Below, piece by piece: positions 44,696 through 52,644 of a DNA stretch of 64,000 nt. The first letter of the stretch is position 1. Each line of letters begins with the position of its first letter. The position numbers and the translations under genes are program-made. Origin of the DNA: Acephala macrosclerotiorum (lineage: Eukaryota > Ascomycota > Leotiomycetes > Helotiales > Mollisiaceae); assembly GCA_014904845.1 (NCBI GenBank), contig MU119319.1, positions 62,001 to 126,000 of the forward strand, given 5' to 3'. Below the pieces are notes generated by a model that saw only the letters and a list, made by a program, of their open reading frames with translations, ran no database searches and was not told the origin of the DNA.

Positions 44696-45571
44696 CTAGT
44701 CAAATTCGTCAAGATTCCCAGGTGTTTTGGTGTCCTCAGCCAATGTCAATCGGGTTTCAAGCGCTCGAGAAAGCTCATCTGAAATATAATTTCCAGGCCT
44801 GGTAGTCGTTGCAGAAATTTCCACTTGATGCCGCGCTTTGTGAGAAGCCAGATACCGGCGCTCATCAGAGCCCATACCAAAGACAGGGCGGTGAGGCGGG
44901 ATGGGTGCTCTTTGATACTGGAACAAATTCGTGGCATTTGTCCTTCTCTCCCATTTGTACAATGTCGGCTGGGAGAATACAATGTTTTCTTCCTCTGAAA
45001 GTGCGTCCACAAATTCGATGCCCCTATCTTTATTGTAACCTTCGTTAAGTCGGATATTGACCTTCTTGCTAGACAGCAAAGTGACTACCAAAAACTCCTG
45101 GAGTCCAGTCAATGATTTGAACAAAGGGATCAGATAGTCCTCAATGTTTCCAAGACCGGTCGGATATCCATACAGAAGAGTATGTTGGAAAGCGAAGTGT
45201 CGAATTTGGGATCGTTCCCAACTGTTGAGGACACGGCAAAAATATGGGATGAAAGGCCTCGCGCCCTCAGGAAGGAAAATGGTATCGAGCTGGAAGTTGA
45301 ACCTGATGCGAGCCGTGGCTATAAATCCGAAGCTGAGTGGATAGTGCTCAACGAGAGCATTGCGTGACTCTTTGCAGACGAGTAATGTGGCAGGTAGAGT
45401 GGAATTTGAGTAGAAGTTGTAGGATCTCGATCCATGCTCGCCAACGTCTCTCAGGTCGAGCAGGATCTCGACAATTCGCGGTCGTAGAGTGAAATGCCAT
45501 ATGAGGAATCGGACATCATATGGAAGATCCGTGAAGAAGTGAAAGGCTTGAATTGCTAATGGCCTGTCCAT
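44696..45571 (-). CDS. 2EXR-domain protein 1
   Basis: 291 residues, single exon, ATG at 45571. The 2EXR signature opens the protein (FHFFTDLPYDVRFLIWHFTL then RPRIVEILL), followed by LLVCKESRNALVEHYPLSFG and the RFNFQLDTIFLPEG block that recurs in its neighbours. 2EXR proteins are a large fungus-specific family related to F-box-like modules, with no established biochemical role. It is followed upstream by a second minus-strand and a third plus-strand member. No damage seen. Confidence 0.85.
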   Translation of the reverse strand: MDRPLAIQAFHFFTDLPYDVRFLIWHFTLRPRIVEILLDLRDVGEHGSRSYNFYSNSTLPATLLVCKESRNALVEHYPLSFGFIATARIRFNFQLDTIFLPEGARPFIPYFCRVLNSWERSQIRHFAFQHTLLYGYPTGLGNIEDYLIPLFKSLTGLQEFLVVTLLSSKKVNIRLNEGYNKDRGIEFVDALSEEENIVFSQPTLYKWERRTNATNLFQYQRAPIPPHRPVFGMGSDERRYLASHKARHQVEISATTTRPGNYISDELSRALETRLTLAEDTKTPGNLDEFD

Positions 45572-46101
45572 GGTATGGAAAATAAGCTGGATTTGATAGA
45601 AATACAGAAGCTTGGAGGTGTAAGATGTAATTGGGATCGAAGATACGAGGTAGCTGCCTGCTGTTCATGTGGCATGTTGTACAACGTTGAGACTGTCCCT
45701 GGTAGGTGAGAAGTGGCCCGAATAGTGAAACCTTCATCTGCACAATCCCGGTCAGAGTTTGACTTGCACCACCACGTCGTTGAAATTGATGCAAGGAAAT
45801 ATCGATTTTGTAATAGACTAAAGAGCTGAGCAGCACCGAATTGTAATTCTCTGGTGATGGGAATTTGAGACTTGAACATCGAACCAACTTGTTAGGTCGT
45901 CGTATTCCCCATACTCCTTCAGTTAAAAGTTAGATTATTTAGCTAATTCTTGCTCTTTTGCTAATTAACGTAGACACTTGAATTGATCTCCTCTCGAAAT
46001 ATCCCACCATTTTCTAGAAACTCCTCGCCAGCCATATTGCAGTATAGATGGTCGTTGGGTTTTCGAGATGTATGCCTGCCCAGCCACCATGCCCCAAGCG
46101 T
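45572..46101. other. intergenic between 2EXR genes
   Basis: Promoter of 2EXR 1 and 3' flank of 2EXR 2. Minus-strand ORFs here (45516-45887) lack domain content. Confidence 0.4.
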
Positions 46102-47019
46102 CTAATCGTCAAACCCTTCAAATTCATCTTCGTCGTCTGGGTCTGCATCCTCCATGTCCATGTCCACAAGATCTGGAATCATATCAGAATCAATATCGGA
46201 ATCCGAATCCATGGGGAAAGCGCCGTCAGGCCCGAAAAGTGGAATTCTTAGTCCAGGCAAGAAAGGATACATATCGCCATCGGACTCATGTTGATCTTCG
46301 TCCGTAGGGTAATCATCGTCAATCATCTGGGACCACATGGGACACCGCCTCCAACCATAGACGGGCCGACAAGGTCCATCCCATAGTATAGCCTCCTTCG
46401 AGAATGCTTTCATTGTTGGTAGATCCTCAATGCGAGAAGCAATGGGGTTCAGCTCCTTTGGCAGAGTGTCGTAAAGCTCTATGGGATGTTCGTCTCCACA
46501 CTCGAGGGTGGATGACGCGAGGGACTCTATGTCGAAGACGACCTGAACTTCCTTCAATGATTTGAGCGAGTCTAACGCGCGCCTCAATCCTTCTGCCAGT
46601 TTGCCGTCTTCAAGATTGTATCCCACCACGTAGTACTGCTCAAGAGCCAGGTGTTTCAGCCCGTTTATCTCGGCGTCCTTGAAAGTGCTGAAGAGGTGTG
46701 GTAGATTCTCCTCGAAGTCATTGTCGATGAATAACGTGTCAATCGCGAAGTTGAATCGTACTTTGGCTGGGAAGAACACTGATCCGAAACAAAGGGGATA
46801 TGAATCGATGACTGTTTTCCGGGACTCTCGACAGACTTCCAAGACTTTGGGATTCATCGCGCGGGAGGAGAAGCCCTCTGGGAAGTCCTCGTCGTACTCA
46901 AGCTCCACGGTCCGTGGCTGACACATAGCCTCCCATATCAGGCATCGGAGTTCAAGAGGGAGCCTTGGGAAGCACGTAAATGTCTGGAGGGACGCAGGCT
47001 GAGATGTTGGAAGCGGCAT
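46102..47019 (-). CDS. 2EXR-domain protein 2 with acidic tail
   Basis: 305 residues from ATG 47019, chosen because the frame upstream to 47262 has no ATG and contains a GTAATA...AG interval that looks like a leader intron. 2EXR core: FTCFPRLPLELRCLIWEAMC then QPRTVELEYDEDF, VLEVCRESRKTVIDSYPLCF and VRFNFAIDTLFIDNDF. The last 50 residues are strikingly acidic (about half Asp/Glu, with DSDSDIDSDMIPD), absent from 2EXR 1. Paralogous to 2EXR 1 by the shared CRES/CKES-R and RFNF-DT blocks. Function unknown. Confidence 0.85.
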   Translation of the reverse strand: MPLPTSQPASLQTFTCFPRLPLELRCLIWEAMCQPRTVELEYDEDFPEGFSSRAMNPKVLEVCRESRKTVIDSYPLCFGSVFFPAKVRFNFAIDTLFIDNDFEENLPHLFSTFKDAEINGLKHLALEQYYVVGYNLEDGKLAEGLRRALDSLKSLKEVQVVFDIESLASSTLECGDEHPIELYDTLPKELNPIASRIEDLPTMKAFSKEAILWDGPCRPVYGWRRCPMWSQMIDDDYPTDEDQHESDGDMYPFLPGLRIPLFGPDGAFPMDSDSDIDSDMIPDLVDMDMEDADPDDEDEFEGFDD

Positions 47020-47456
47020 GCTGACAGATTTTGGGCGGGGGCGATTGTGCGATTTTGCACTCTTTGCGAATGTCGTCAAGGTTCTCCTTTCTGAGTGCTT
47101 TAATTGAAAGCGTAAGCACACAGGCAGAAGAAGGAGAGGACGTGTATTACCTGACGCAATTAAGTTGTGAGATGGAATTGAGTTTGCAACAATACTGAGC
47201 TTCTGTGACGCGCTAAGGATTGATTCGTGTGAAAAGCTTAAGCCCAACTTTCTGCCAAGCAACTAGGCTCAATGCGGTGACCGCATATACACCGCATTGC
47301 TATATCTCTCACAATCCTCCAATTCCTCCTCCGATTTCCTCATTGATACAGCTTACGAATCGCTGCAAGGCAACCAACGAAGATTTATGAATCATTGACA
47401 TATAGAGCTTACAAAATCTCCATTCCTGCCCTACTATATTGACAATCGAAGCAGAC
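47020..47456. promoter_or_regulatory. divergent region between 2EXR genes 2 and 3
   Basis: 437 bp between oppositely oriented starts (47019 minus, 47457 plus), so the two genes may share promoter sequence. A short repeat GCGGTGaCCGCATATACACCGCATTGC lies at about 47273-47300, with GCGGT/ACCGC inverted pairs. Confidence 0.45.
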
Positions 47457-48182
47457 ATGGCTCTAGAATCGTTCACCCTCTTCCCCGAACTACCTACCGA
47501 ATTACGCCTCAAGATATGGAAATTGGCAATCCCAGGCCCTCGGATCCTCAGCGTCGGTCATAGAATGCAGTACGGAGAAGGATATGGAAGAATAATACCA
47601 ACAGCTATGGAGTGGAGAACCTCTGATCCGGTTCCAACCTTGCTCCACGTCTGCCACGATTCTCGGACGGAAGCTCTCAAAGTCTATCAGCCATCTTTTG
47701 CGGCATTCAGAACACCTCGACAAGAAGGAAAGAACTACATCGACTTTAGCAGAGACATTCTTTACTTTGGCGGATCTGGTAGAGCCTTCACGGACATGAA
47801 GGCTCTGATAAATTCAACGTCCAACAACCCCAGCAACTATTTGCTCGACATGTTCCTAGGCGCGGACTACGGGACGAAAGACGCAGAACATATCAAATAT
47901 ATGATTGTTGATATCGATGAGGAGCGATACGGACGGAGGTCGTTCATATGGGACGAGATCAGGCTATTTCCAAAGCTCCAGGACTTGATTGTCGTAGTTT
48001 GGGAGGAGGATTCCGACGCCGAGCAGCTTATGGCTTTATACCGCATTTCTCTTCGCGAGGTTGCTAGAAAGCATCCTGAATGGGCGATACCAGAGATCAG
48101 GTTCTTTTCTGCCATCACAAAGAGACTGTGGGGAGTGATGGATTCGTCGACACGATTAGTAAATGAGGCCACGGCAGCATAG
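47457..48182 (+). CDS. 2EXR-domain protein 3
   Basis: 241 residues from ATG 47457 (the frame upstream has no ATG). Core: FTLFPELPTELRLKIWKLAI with PGPRILSVGH, LLHVCHDSRTEALKVYQPSF and YIDFSRDILYFGGSGRAF. It is more distant from 2EXR 1 and 2 than these are from each other, so the trio is either an old tandem expansion or independent neighbours. Single exon, intact. Confidence 0.85.
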   Translation: MALESFTLFPELPTELRLKIWKLAIPGPRILSVGHRMQYGEGYGRIIPTAMEWRTSDPVPTLLHVCHDSRTEALKVYQPSFAAFRTPRQEGKNYIDFSRDILYFGGSGRAFTDMKALINSTSNNPSNYLLDMFLGADYGTKDAEHIKYMIVDIDEERYGRRSFIWDEIRLFPKLQDLIVVVWEEDSDAEQLMALYRISLREVARKHPEWAIPEIRFFSAITKRLWGVMDSSTRLVNEATAA

Positions 48183-49348
48183 TTCTATCGTCTTGTGCCT
48201 TGAGGGTTCGTAGCACCTTAAACCTTGATTCAATGGCTGTGTCAATTCCCTGCTGCTTAGTGTTTTCTTGTAGCTCACCTTGTCGTCCTTCGGCAACTTC
48301 TCGCTCCAAATATTTCTTGTTCGGGAGAGCTAGAGCGGTCAGCGTGTCAGTCGCAAACTTGGATTGAGTCCACGAATCCGTGAGAACAGCAGCAAAAGTA
48401 CAAAGCATAGGCGATAATGGCGCCCGCTTCGTTGATCAGATGCATCACAATATTTCCAAAATTGCCTGCCTTCATAGCACTCTTCATTCTACTTACATAT
48501 CTATCTGCTCTCTATCATGCACTCTCTAGTAGCTGCGAAAACGTTGCCCCTTTTCGGACAAGCGAGGCGCTTCTTCGGCTAGCAAAAATCAACGAAAAAG
48601 AACTTCACAAAGTATCTCCAAAATGGCGCTAGCGATAGAAAAAATTGCAAGAGTTCAACCCCGATCAGCTTTTAACTGATCGGGGTTTAATCTCTACCAC
48701 TTCTACCGCGTAGACTGGATTTCCGAAATTGGCGTTTGCTCTCGCTTTTGAGCTCGGGCCAGGCGTGTTACTCTCTTTCCACCTCGTAAACCGGCTCAGT
48801 GACCTGAACCACCAAGCCTGGTGATCTGCTGCTGGCCGGTTGTTGAAGAAACAAGTTCTTATTTAAATTTATACCGTACATATCGGTTCGGTTGCGTGGC
48901 TGGAGGGCTACCGCTAAGCGAGGGGGAAGATCCATTCCCAGCGCGTCAACTTTCAACACGTTCGTCCTCGCTTCATAGCAATAACGAAATGTGGATTTCA
49001 TGTTGACAGCGCCATGTTTGTATCATGTCTCGGTTTTGTATTTCACTTCTCTAAACCACGATCGCCAGCACTTCCTTAGACATCATAGAACTCAGGCAGC
49101 ATGAGTAGGTCCCTGCAATTTCAGCCAACATTATGCATTTGCGTAATCCCCACGCTTCGATAACATTCATTGATTCAATATGCTTACGTCAACGCAGTAT
49201 CTTACATGTCTACCGAATCGAAGCAGACAATCAGGTCCCAACTTCAGCGCGTTCGAAAATATACCTACACGAAGATATCTCCCTCTACCCATCCATGAGT
49301 TTCATACATGACGGCCACTTTCTCCTCTCCTCTCTCGATTCTTCTCCA
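48183..49348. other. mostly non-coding, with a strong hairpin and a doubtful small ORF
   Basis: A 71-codon ORF (48417-48632, plus) starts with a proper ATG and has one long hydrophobic stretch (LPAFIALFILLTYLSALYHA) but no family. The hairpin at 48657-48687 is listed separately. The remainder shows nothing. Confidence 0.4.
48657..48687. repeat. perfect 12-bp hairpin
   Basis: AACCCCGATCAG, 7-nt loop CTTTTAA, CTGATCGGGGTT. The stem has no mismatches. It lies 25 bp after the stop of the small ORF. In a fungal genome this is not a Rho-type terminator; it could be an RNA 3' structure or a remnant of a palindromic insertion. Confidence 0.8.
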
Positions 49349-51883
49349 TCACATAAAGAAGCAAAATACCCCCGCCAGTCCCAACACACCCATGAGCGCC
49401 CACCAAACCTCGAAGCGACCTGCATCTGCTTTCACGCAATACCTATCAAATGATACGTCATTCGTGCAGTCGTTACGCGAGCTCAGGCTACGATTCTGCC
49501 GTCTACGGAGCTCATCTTCCTTTCTTCCTGCCTCCACAACTGGCTTCCCCTCCTTCACTTCTCCAGAATCGAAGTTTGACACGTCGCCACTCACATCCTC
49601 GCTCCCGCAACGATGTCCAGAGATCCAGATCATTCCCAACAAGCTACTTACAGATTTCCGAACCAGGTCGAAACTCGGTGCAGTGAGGCTCTCTGTGAAC
49701 TCTCTCGGCGTCGGGATAACAGCAGCCATAGCGCCAGGAAGCGCAGCAATGAGAAGAGTCGTGAGAAGAGTCGGGAGACGAAATATTCGCGGGCTTGAAA
49801 TGCACGAAGATGCTGACATGGATGGGTTATCACAGGTGCCTTTACACGCGCTACTCGAAAATTGAGATGGTGGGGTTCGTTTAGTCACATCTTCATCTGA
49901 AGTACTGGTCCCTGTTTTCAACAAGGAAGCAATGTCTCCAGGTATCGAACCTACTGCGTTGAAGAGTAGAATTGGTGAGCTGAAGGTCCGTGGCACCAAC
50001 AGTGAGGAAGCAGTGCTCTTGTCACTGAAGCAAGCGGTTGCGTCGTTATATCCATTGCTCGCACAGACCATTTCTCTTGTATTGAGTGTCTTGGTGGGCG
50101 AGGCTAACGCATCATTATCTGGAATCGACTCGAGAACTTCCGAGTTTGTTGAGCTTTCGAAGCTTGAGACAGTCGCTGCCAAAACACCAGGAAGCTGACC
50201 GATGAGTTTGAAGGCCAAGGTAGGCAAAGTGAAGATACGAGGAAGAGTCAGAGATGTGGCGGCGCTGCACTGCTCGCCGCCGATGTCAGTTGGGTCCCCG
50301 CCACAGTCTCTTCTCTGCTTTTTGCCTTCACTCTTCGTTTCGCCTCTTATCCTGAGCTCGTTCTGGACGAGTTCGACTGCTGAAATTACCGGACTCGCAG
50401 CCGTCTTTGCAATTTCCGTAATGAAAGTGATCAGAATCTTGGGAACCCGAAAAATACTTGGTGGGCCGACATTCGAGGCAGAGTTAGTAGCAGGAGTGGC
50501 ACCCCCAGTCGGTTCAGCCTCGGAATAATCAACAAATGCGTCTGTATCACAAGGAAAATCTTGCCAGTATTTCCACCCACTGGCAGAGACACAATCATAC
50601 CGAACCGCTGTCGCGGTGGGGCTGCTTTTCCAACAAGGATAAAACATCAAGAAAGGGATGAGACACCAACCCCTTTTCGTCTTGGTAGGCACTTCTCTAT
50701 CGTTGATCGTTGGGGTGGGAGATAGCCTGTTGGCCTGGTGTATTCGATTTTCAGAGTCCTGGATTTCAGGGTTGTGTTGACTGAGCTTCGAGACGGAGAG
50801 ATCTGATGAGTTCGAACCTTGTTCTTCAAGAGGAGTTACACGTTTGTCAAGTGATCGTTTAGCAAGGCTGTCCGCTTTCGAGGCCAGGAGTCCAAATGGC
50901 TCCACAAGACTGCTAATCATGTTCGTGGGCACCAACACAACCCATTTGCAGAAGGCGTATGGCATGAAGACGCCAGATAGATGAGGATCTTCGGCATTCC
51001 AGCTACAAGGGTATGTCCAGATGAGCGGAAGCCCGCACCATATCTGCTCGTGTTGGCTCTGAATTACAGCTTGGGATTTTGTTGTCTCTCGAGCTGTGAC
51101 CTTCAAAGTAATATTGGCGCTCTTGGGGAAAGTTGGAATTGCAGCAGCCATAGTTCTCGACACAGCCAGCAAGGCATGCACGATGGCAACTGGAAAGCTG
51201 AACAGTCTTGGCACTTTCAGACCAGAAGCAGCTCCATGGTATCCAGGGTGTTCGTCGCCGTAATTCTGTTGGGCGGTAAACAGTTTACCGGCCTCAGTCC
51301 GGATCTGATTGGAGTCGTTGATATCCGGATCATTCCAGCGACATGGCAAGGATTGACTGTCATCAAGCCACTTACAATGTGGCGAAACGACCTCTCTTTC
51401 GATATTTTGCATGTGCTCTTGTCTCGTAACTTTCCCTTCCACGAATGTTTGGAACACTCTTGCCACAACTTCAGGTGCCATCCCCAAAATATCAATGATT
51501 GCAGCGGCTTCAGGGAAAGAGGCCATCATCCTCCTGCGAAGTGAATTCGATTCTGGGCTTATCTTAGACGATCGACGAGATGGACGAAATTCCTTCACTT
51601 GGCCCAGTTGAGCTGCATCCAAGTCGTTCAAACCCTTGAAGTTCGTCCAAGCATCAACCGGCGTAGCTCTCCATGAGCAAGGAAACTCCTGATTCTGTTT
51701 GAGCCAGGCACAAACTTGATACTCTTGCCTCTTCCCAACTGAAACCATTTCTGTTAGTGCCCTAGGCACTGATCTTAAGAGAATTGAGATGGCGGAAAGT
51801 TTGAAATTCGGTACTGAGCGAGTGCTTGCCAACGTGACTAGAGTGAGGAGATAGAGAACATTGAAGACGCGGATGCCCCTCAT
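49349..51883 (-). CDS. secreted modular precursor: repeated signal-peptide-like segments alternating with Kex2 sites and two-Cys peptides
   Basis: One open frame of 844 residues without intron. ATG 51883 (MRGIRVFNVLYLLTLVTLAS) starts a clear signal peptide; the frame runs 52 codons further up, but that part looks like leader. Hydrophobic blocks resembling this signal recur, each introduced by P-[RS]-x-F-x-x-P at residues about 225, 475, 548, 631 and 698 (for example PRIFRLPTLLTTLLIAALPG). Between them lie dibasic sites (KR 51-52, RRR 116-118, KR 342-343 and 347-348, KR 403-404, KKQRR 521-525, KR 668-669, RRR 793-795) and short cysteine pairs: C58-C69, C170-C181, C283-C293, C407-C417, C431-C445, C527-C539, C607-C618, C806-C816, plus C680/C684/C694. 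Five pairs end in [FLY]-P-C. The C-terminus (WWALMGVLGLAGVFCFFM) is a probable membrane anchor. The architecture resembles Kex2-processed repeat precursors, but repeated signal-like segments are not usual for those. The product is unknown. Confidence 0.85.
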   Translation of the reverse strand: MRGIRVFNVLYLLTLVTLASTRSVPNFKLSAISILLRSVPRALTEMVSVGKRQEYQVCAWLKQNQEFPCSWRATPVDAWTNFKGLNDLDAAQLGQVKEFRPSRRSSKISPESNSLRRRMMASFPEAAAIIDILGMAPEVVARVFQTFVEGKVTRQEHMQNIEREVVSPHCKWLDDSQSLPCRWNDPDINDSNQIRTEAGKLFTAQQNYGDEHPGYHGAASGLKVPRLFSFPVAIVHALLAVSRTMAAAIPTFPKSANITLKVTARETTKSQAVIQSQHEQIWCGLPLIWTYPCSWNAEDPHLSGVFMPYAFCKWVVLVPTNMISSLVEPFGLLASKADSLAKRSLDKRVTPLEEQGSNSSDLSVSKLSQHNPEIQDSENRIHQANRLSPTPTINDREVPTKTKRGWCLIPFLMFYPCWKSSPTATAVRYDCVSASGWKYWQDFPCDTDAFVDYSEAEPTGGATPATNSASNVGPPSIFRVPKILITFITEIAKTAASPVISAVELVQNELRIRGETKSEGKKQRRDCGGDPTDIGGEQCSAATSLTLPRIFTLPTLAFKLIGQLPGVLAATVSSFESSTNSEVLESIPDNDALASPTKTLNTREMVCASNGYNDATACFSDKSTASSLLVPRTFSSPILLFNAVGSIPGDIASLLKTGTSTSDEDVTKRTPPSQFSSSACKGTCDNPSMSASSCISSPRIFRLPTLLTTLLIAALPGAMAAVIPTPREFTESLTAPSFDLVRKSVSSLLGMIWISGHRCGSEDVSGDVSNFDSGEVKEGKPVVEAGRKEDELRRRQNRSLSSRNDCTNDVSFDRYCVKADAGRFEVWWALMGVLGLAGVFCFFM

Positions 51884-52644
51884 AGTTGAGGTTGGTGATG
51901 ACGGTACTTGATATGGTGAGCGAGGTTCTATGGAGTTGCGGTGCTGTCGTTGCGTCAATGACCAGCGTACTTGGTTGGTGTTTGAGAATCGTTGTAAAGG
52001 GTTAGAGGTGTTAAAGCAGTCGTTGAAGTCGATGAACATAGGATGCTAGTATTGAGTTGATGAGGGAGAAGCTTGCTGATTGTACGATCTAAAAGTTCGA
52101 GGTTTGAGGCAAATATATGCAGAAGGTGGTGTTGTGATTCGAAAGCACCTCTTCCATGATTCATGAATTTCCTGTGACTCGAATGAAAGTTGCACTTCTG
52201 TTTCAAAAGAGCAACAAGTGGCTGTGAAAGAAAATAGTTTGCAGCAATTTTTATTCTAATAGAAACGCTCTTAAAGTATAGGCAACGGGTGTTGTTGGTA
52301 GATCTCACAAGAAGCAGGACGAAGCGATTATCATACAGCTGAAATTATTCAAGTAAAAGGACACTTAAAGCTCTTCTGGTTTCATGAACCCCATGTGAGT
52401 CACCCACCAGGGGCTGTCGCTCTGCCCAACTGAGAGTTGCAGGCGCGCATCTACCAGACTTCTGGGCAGTCCGACTGAATGTCTGAGAATCACAGGAGTA
52501 AGATTACCATGAAAAGTAGCAACAGCCAGAGAACAGAAATTTCTTAACGATACCTGGTACGCCGGACCCCTCAATTCTACAATTCTCATTTCCTCATGAT
52601 CTCTCATCTAAGCTTCGCCTAGGTCTATCAACTCCCGACAGCTC
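51884..52644. promoter_or_regulatory. upstream region of the modular precursor
   Basis: 761 bp between the precursor start and the FMO stop (both minus). It includes 52 in-frame codons before the chosen ATG, probably leader. No recognised element. Confidence 0.4.

Noticed and set aside
49308..49865. Plus-strand ORFs opposite the precursor (also 49932-50528, 50981-51544)
   Set aside because: They are antisense shadows of the long minus-strand frame; no signal, domain or start context.
51884..52039. 52-codon upstream extension of the modular precursor (ATG at 52039)
   Set aside because: It would place a Cys- and Arg-containing hydrophilic stretch before a perfect signal peptide; ATG 51883 gives a normal secretory N-terminus.
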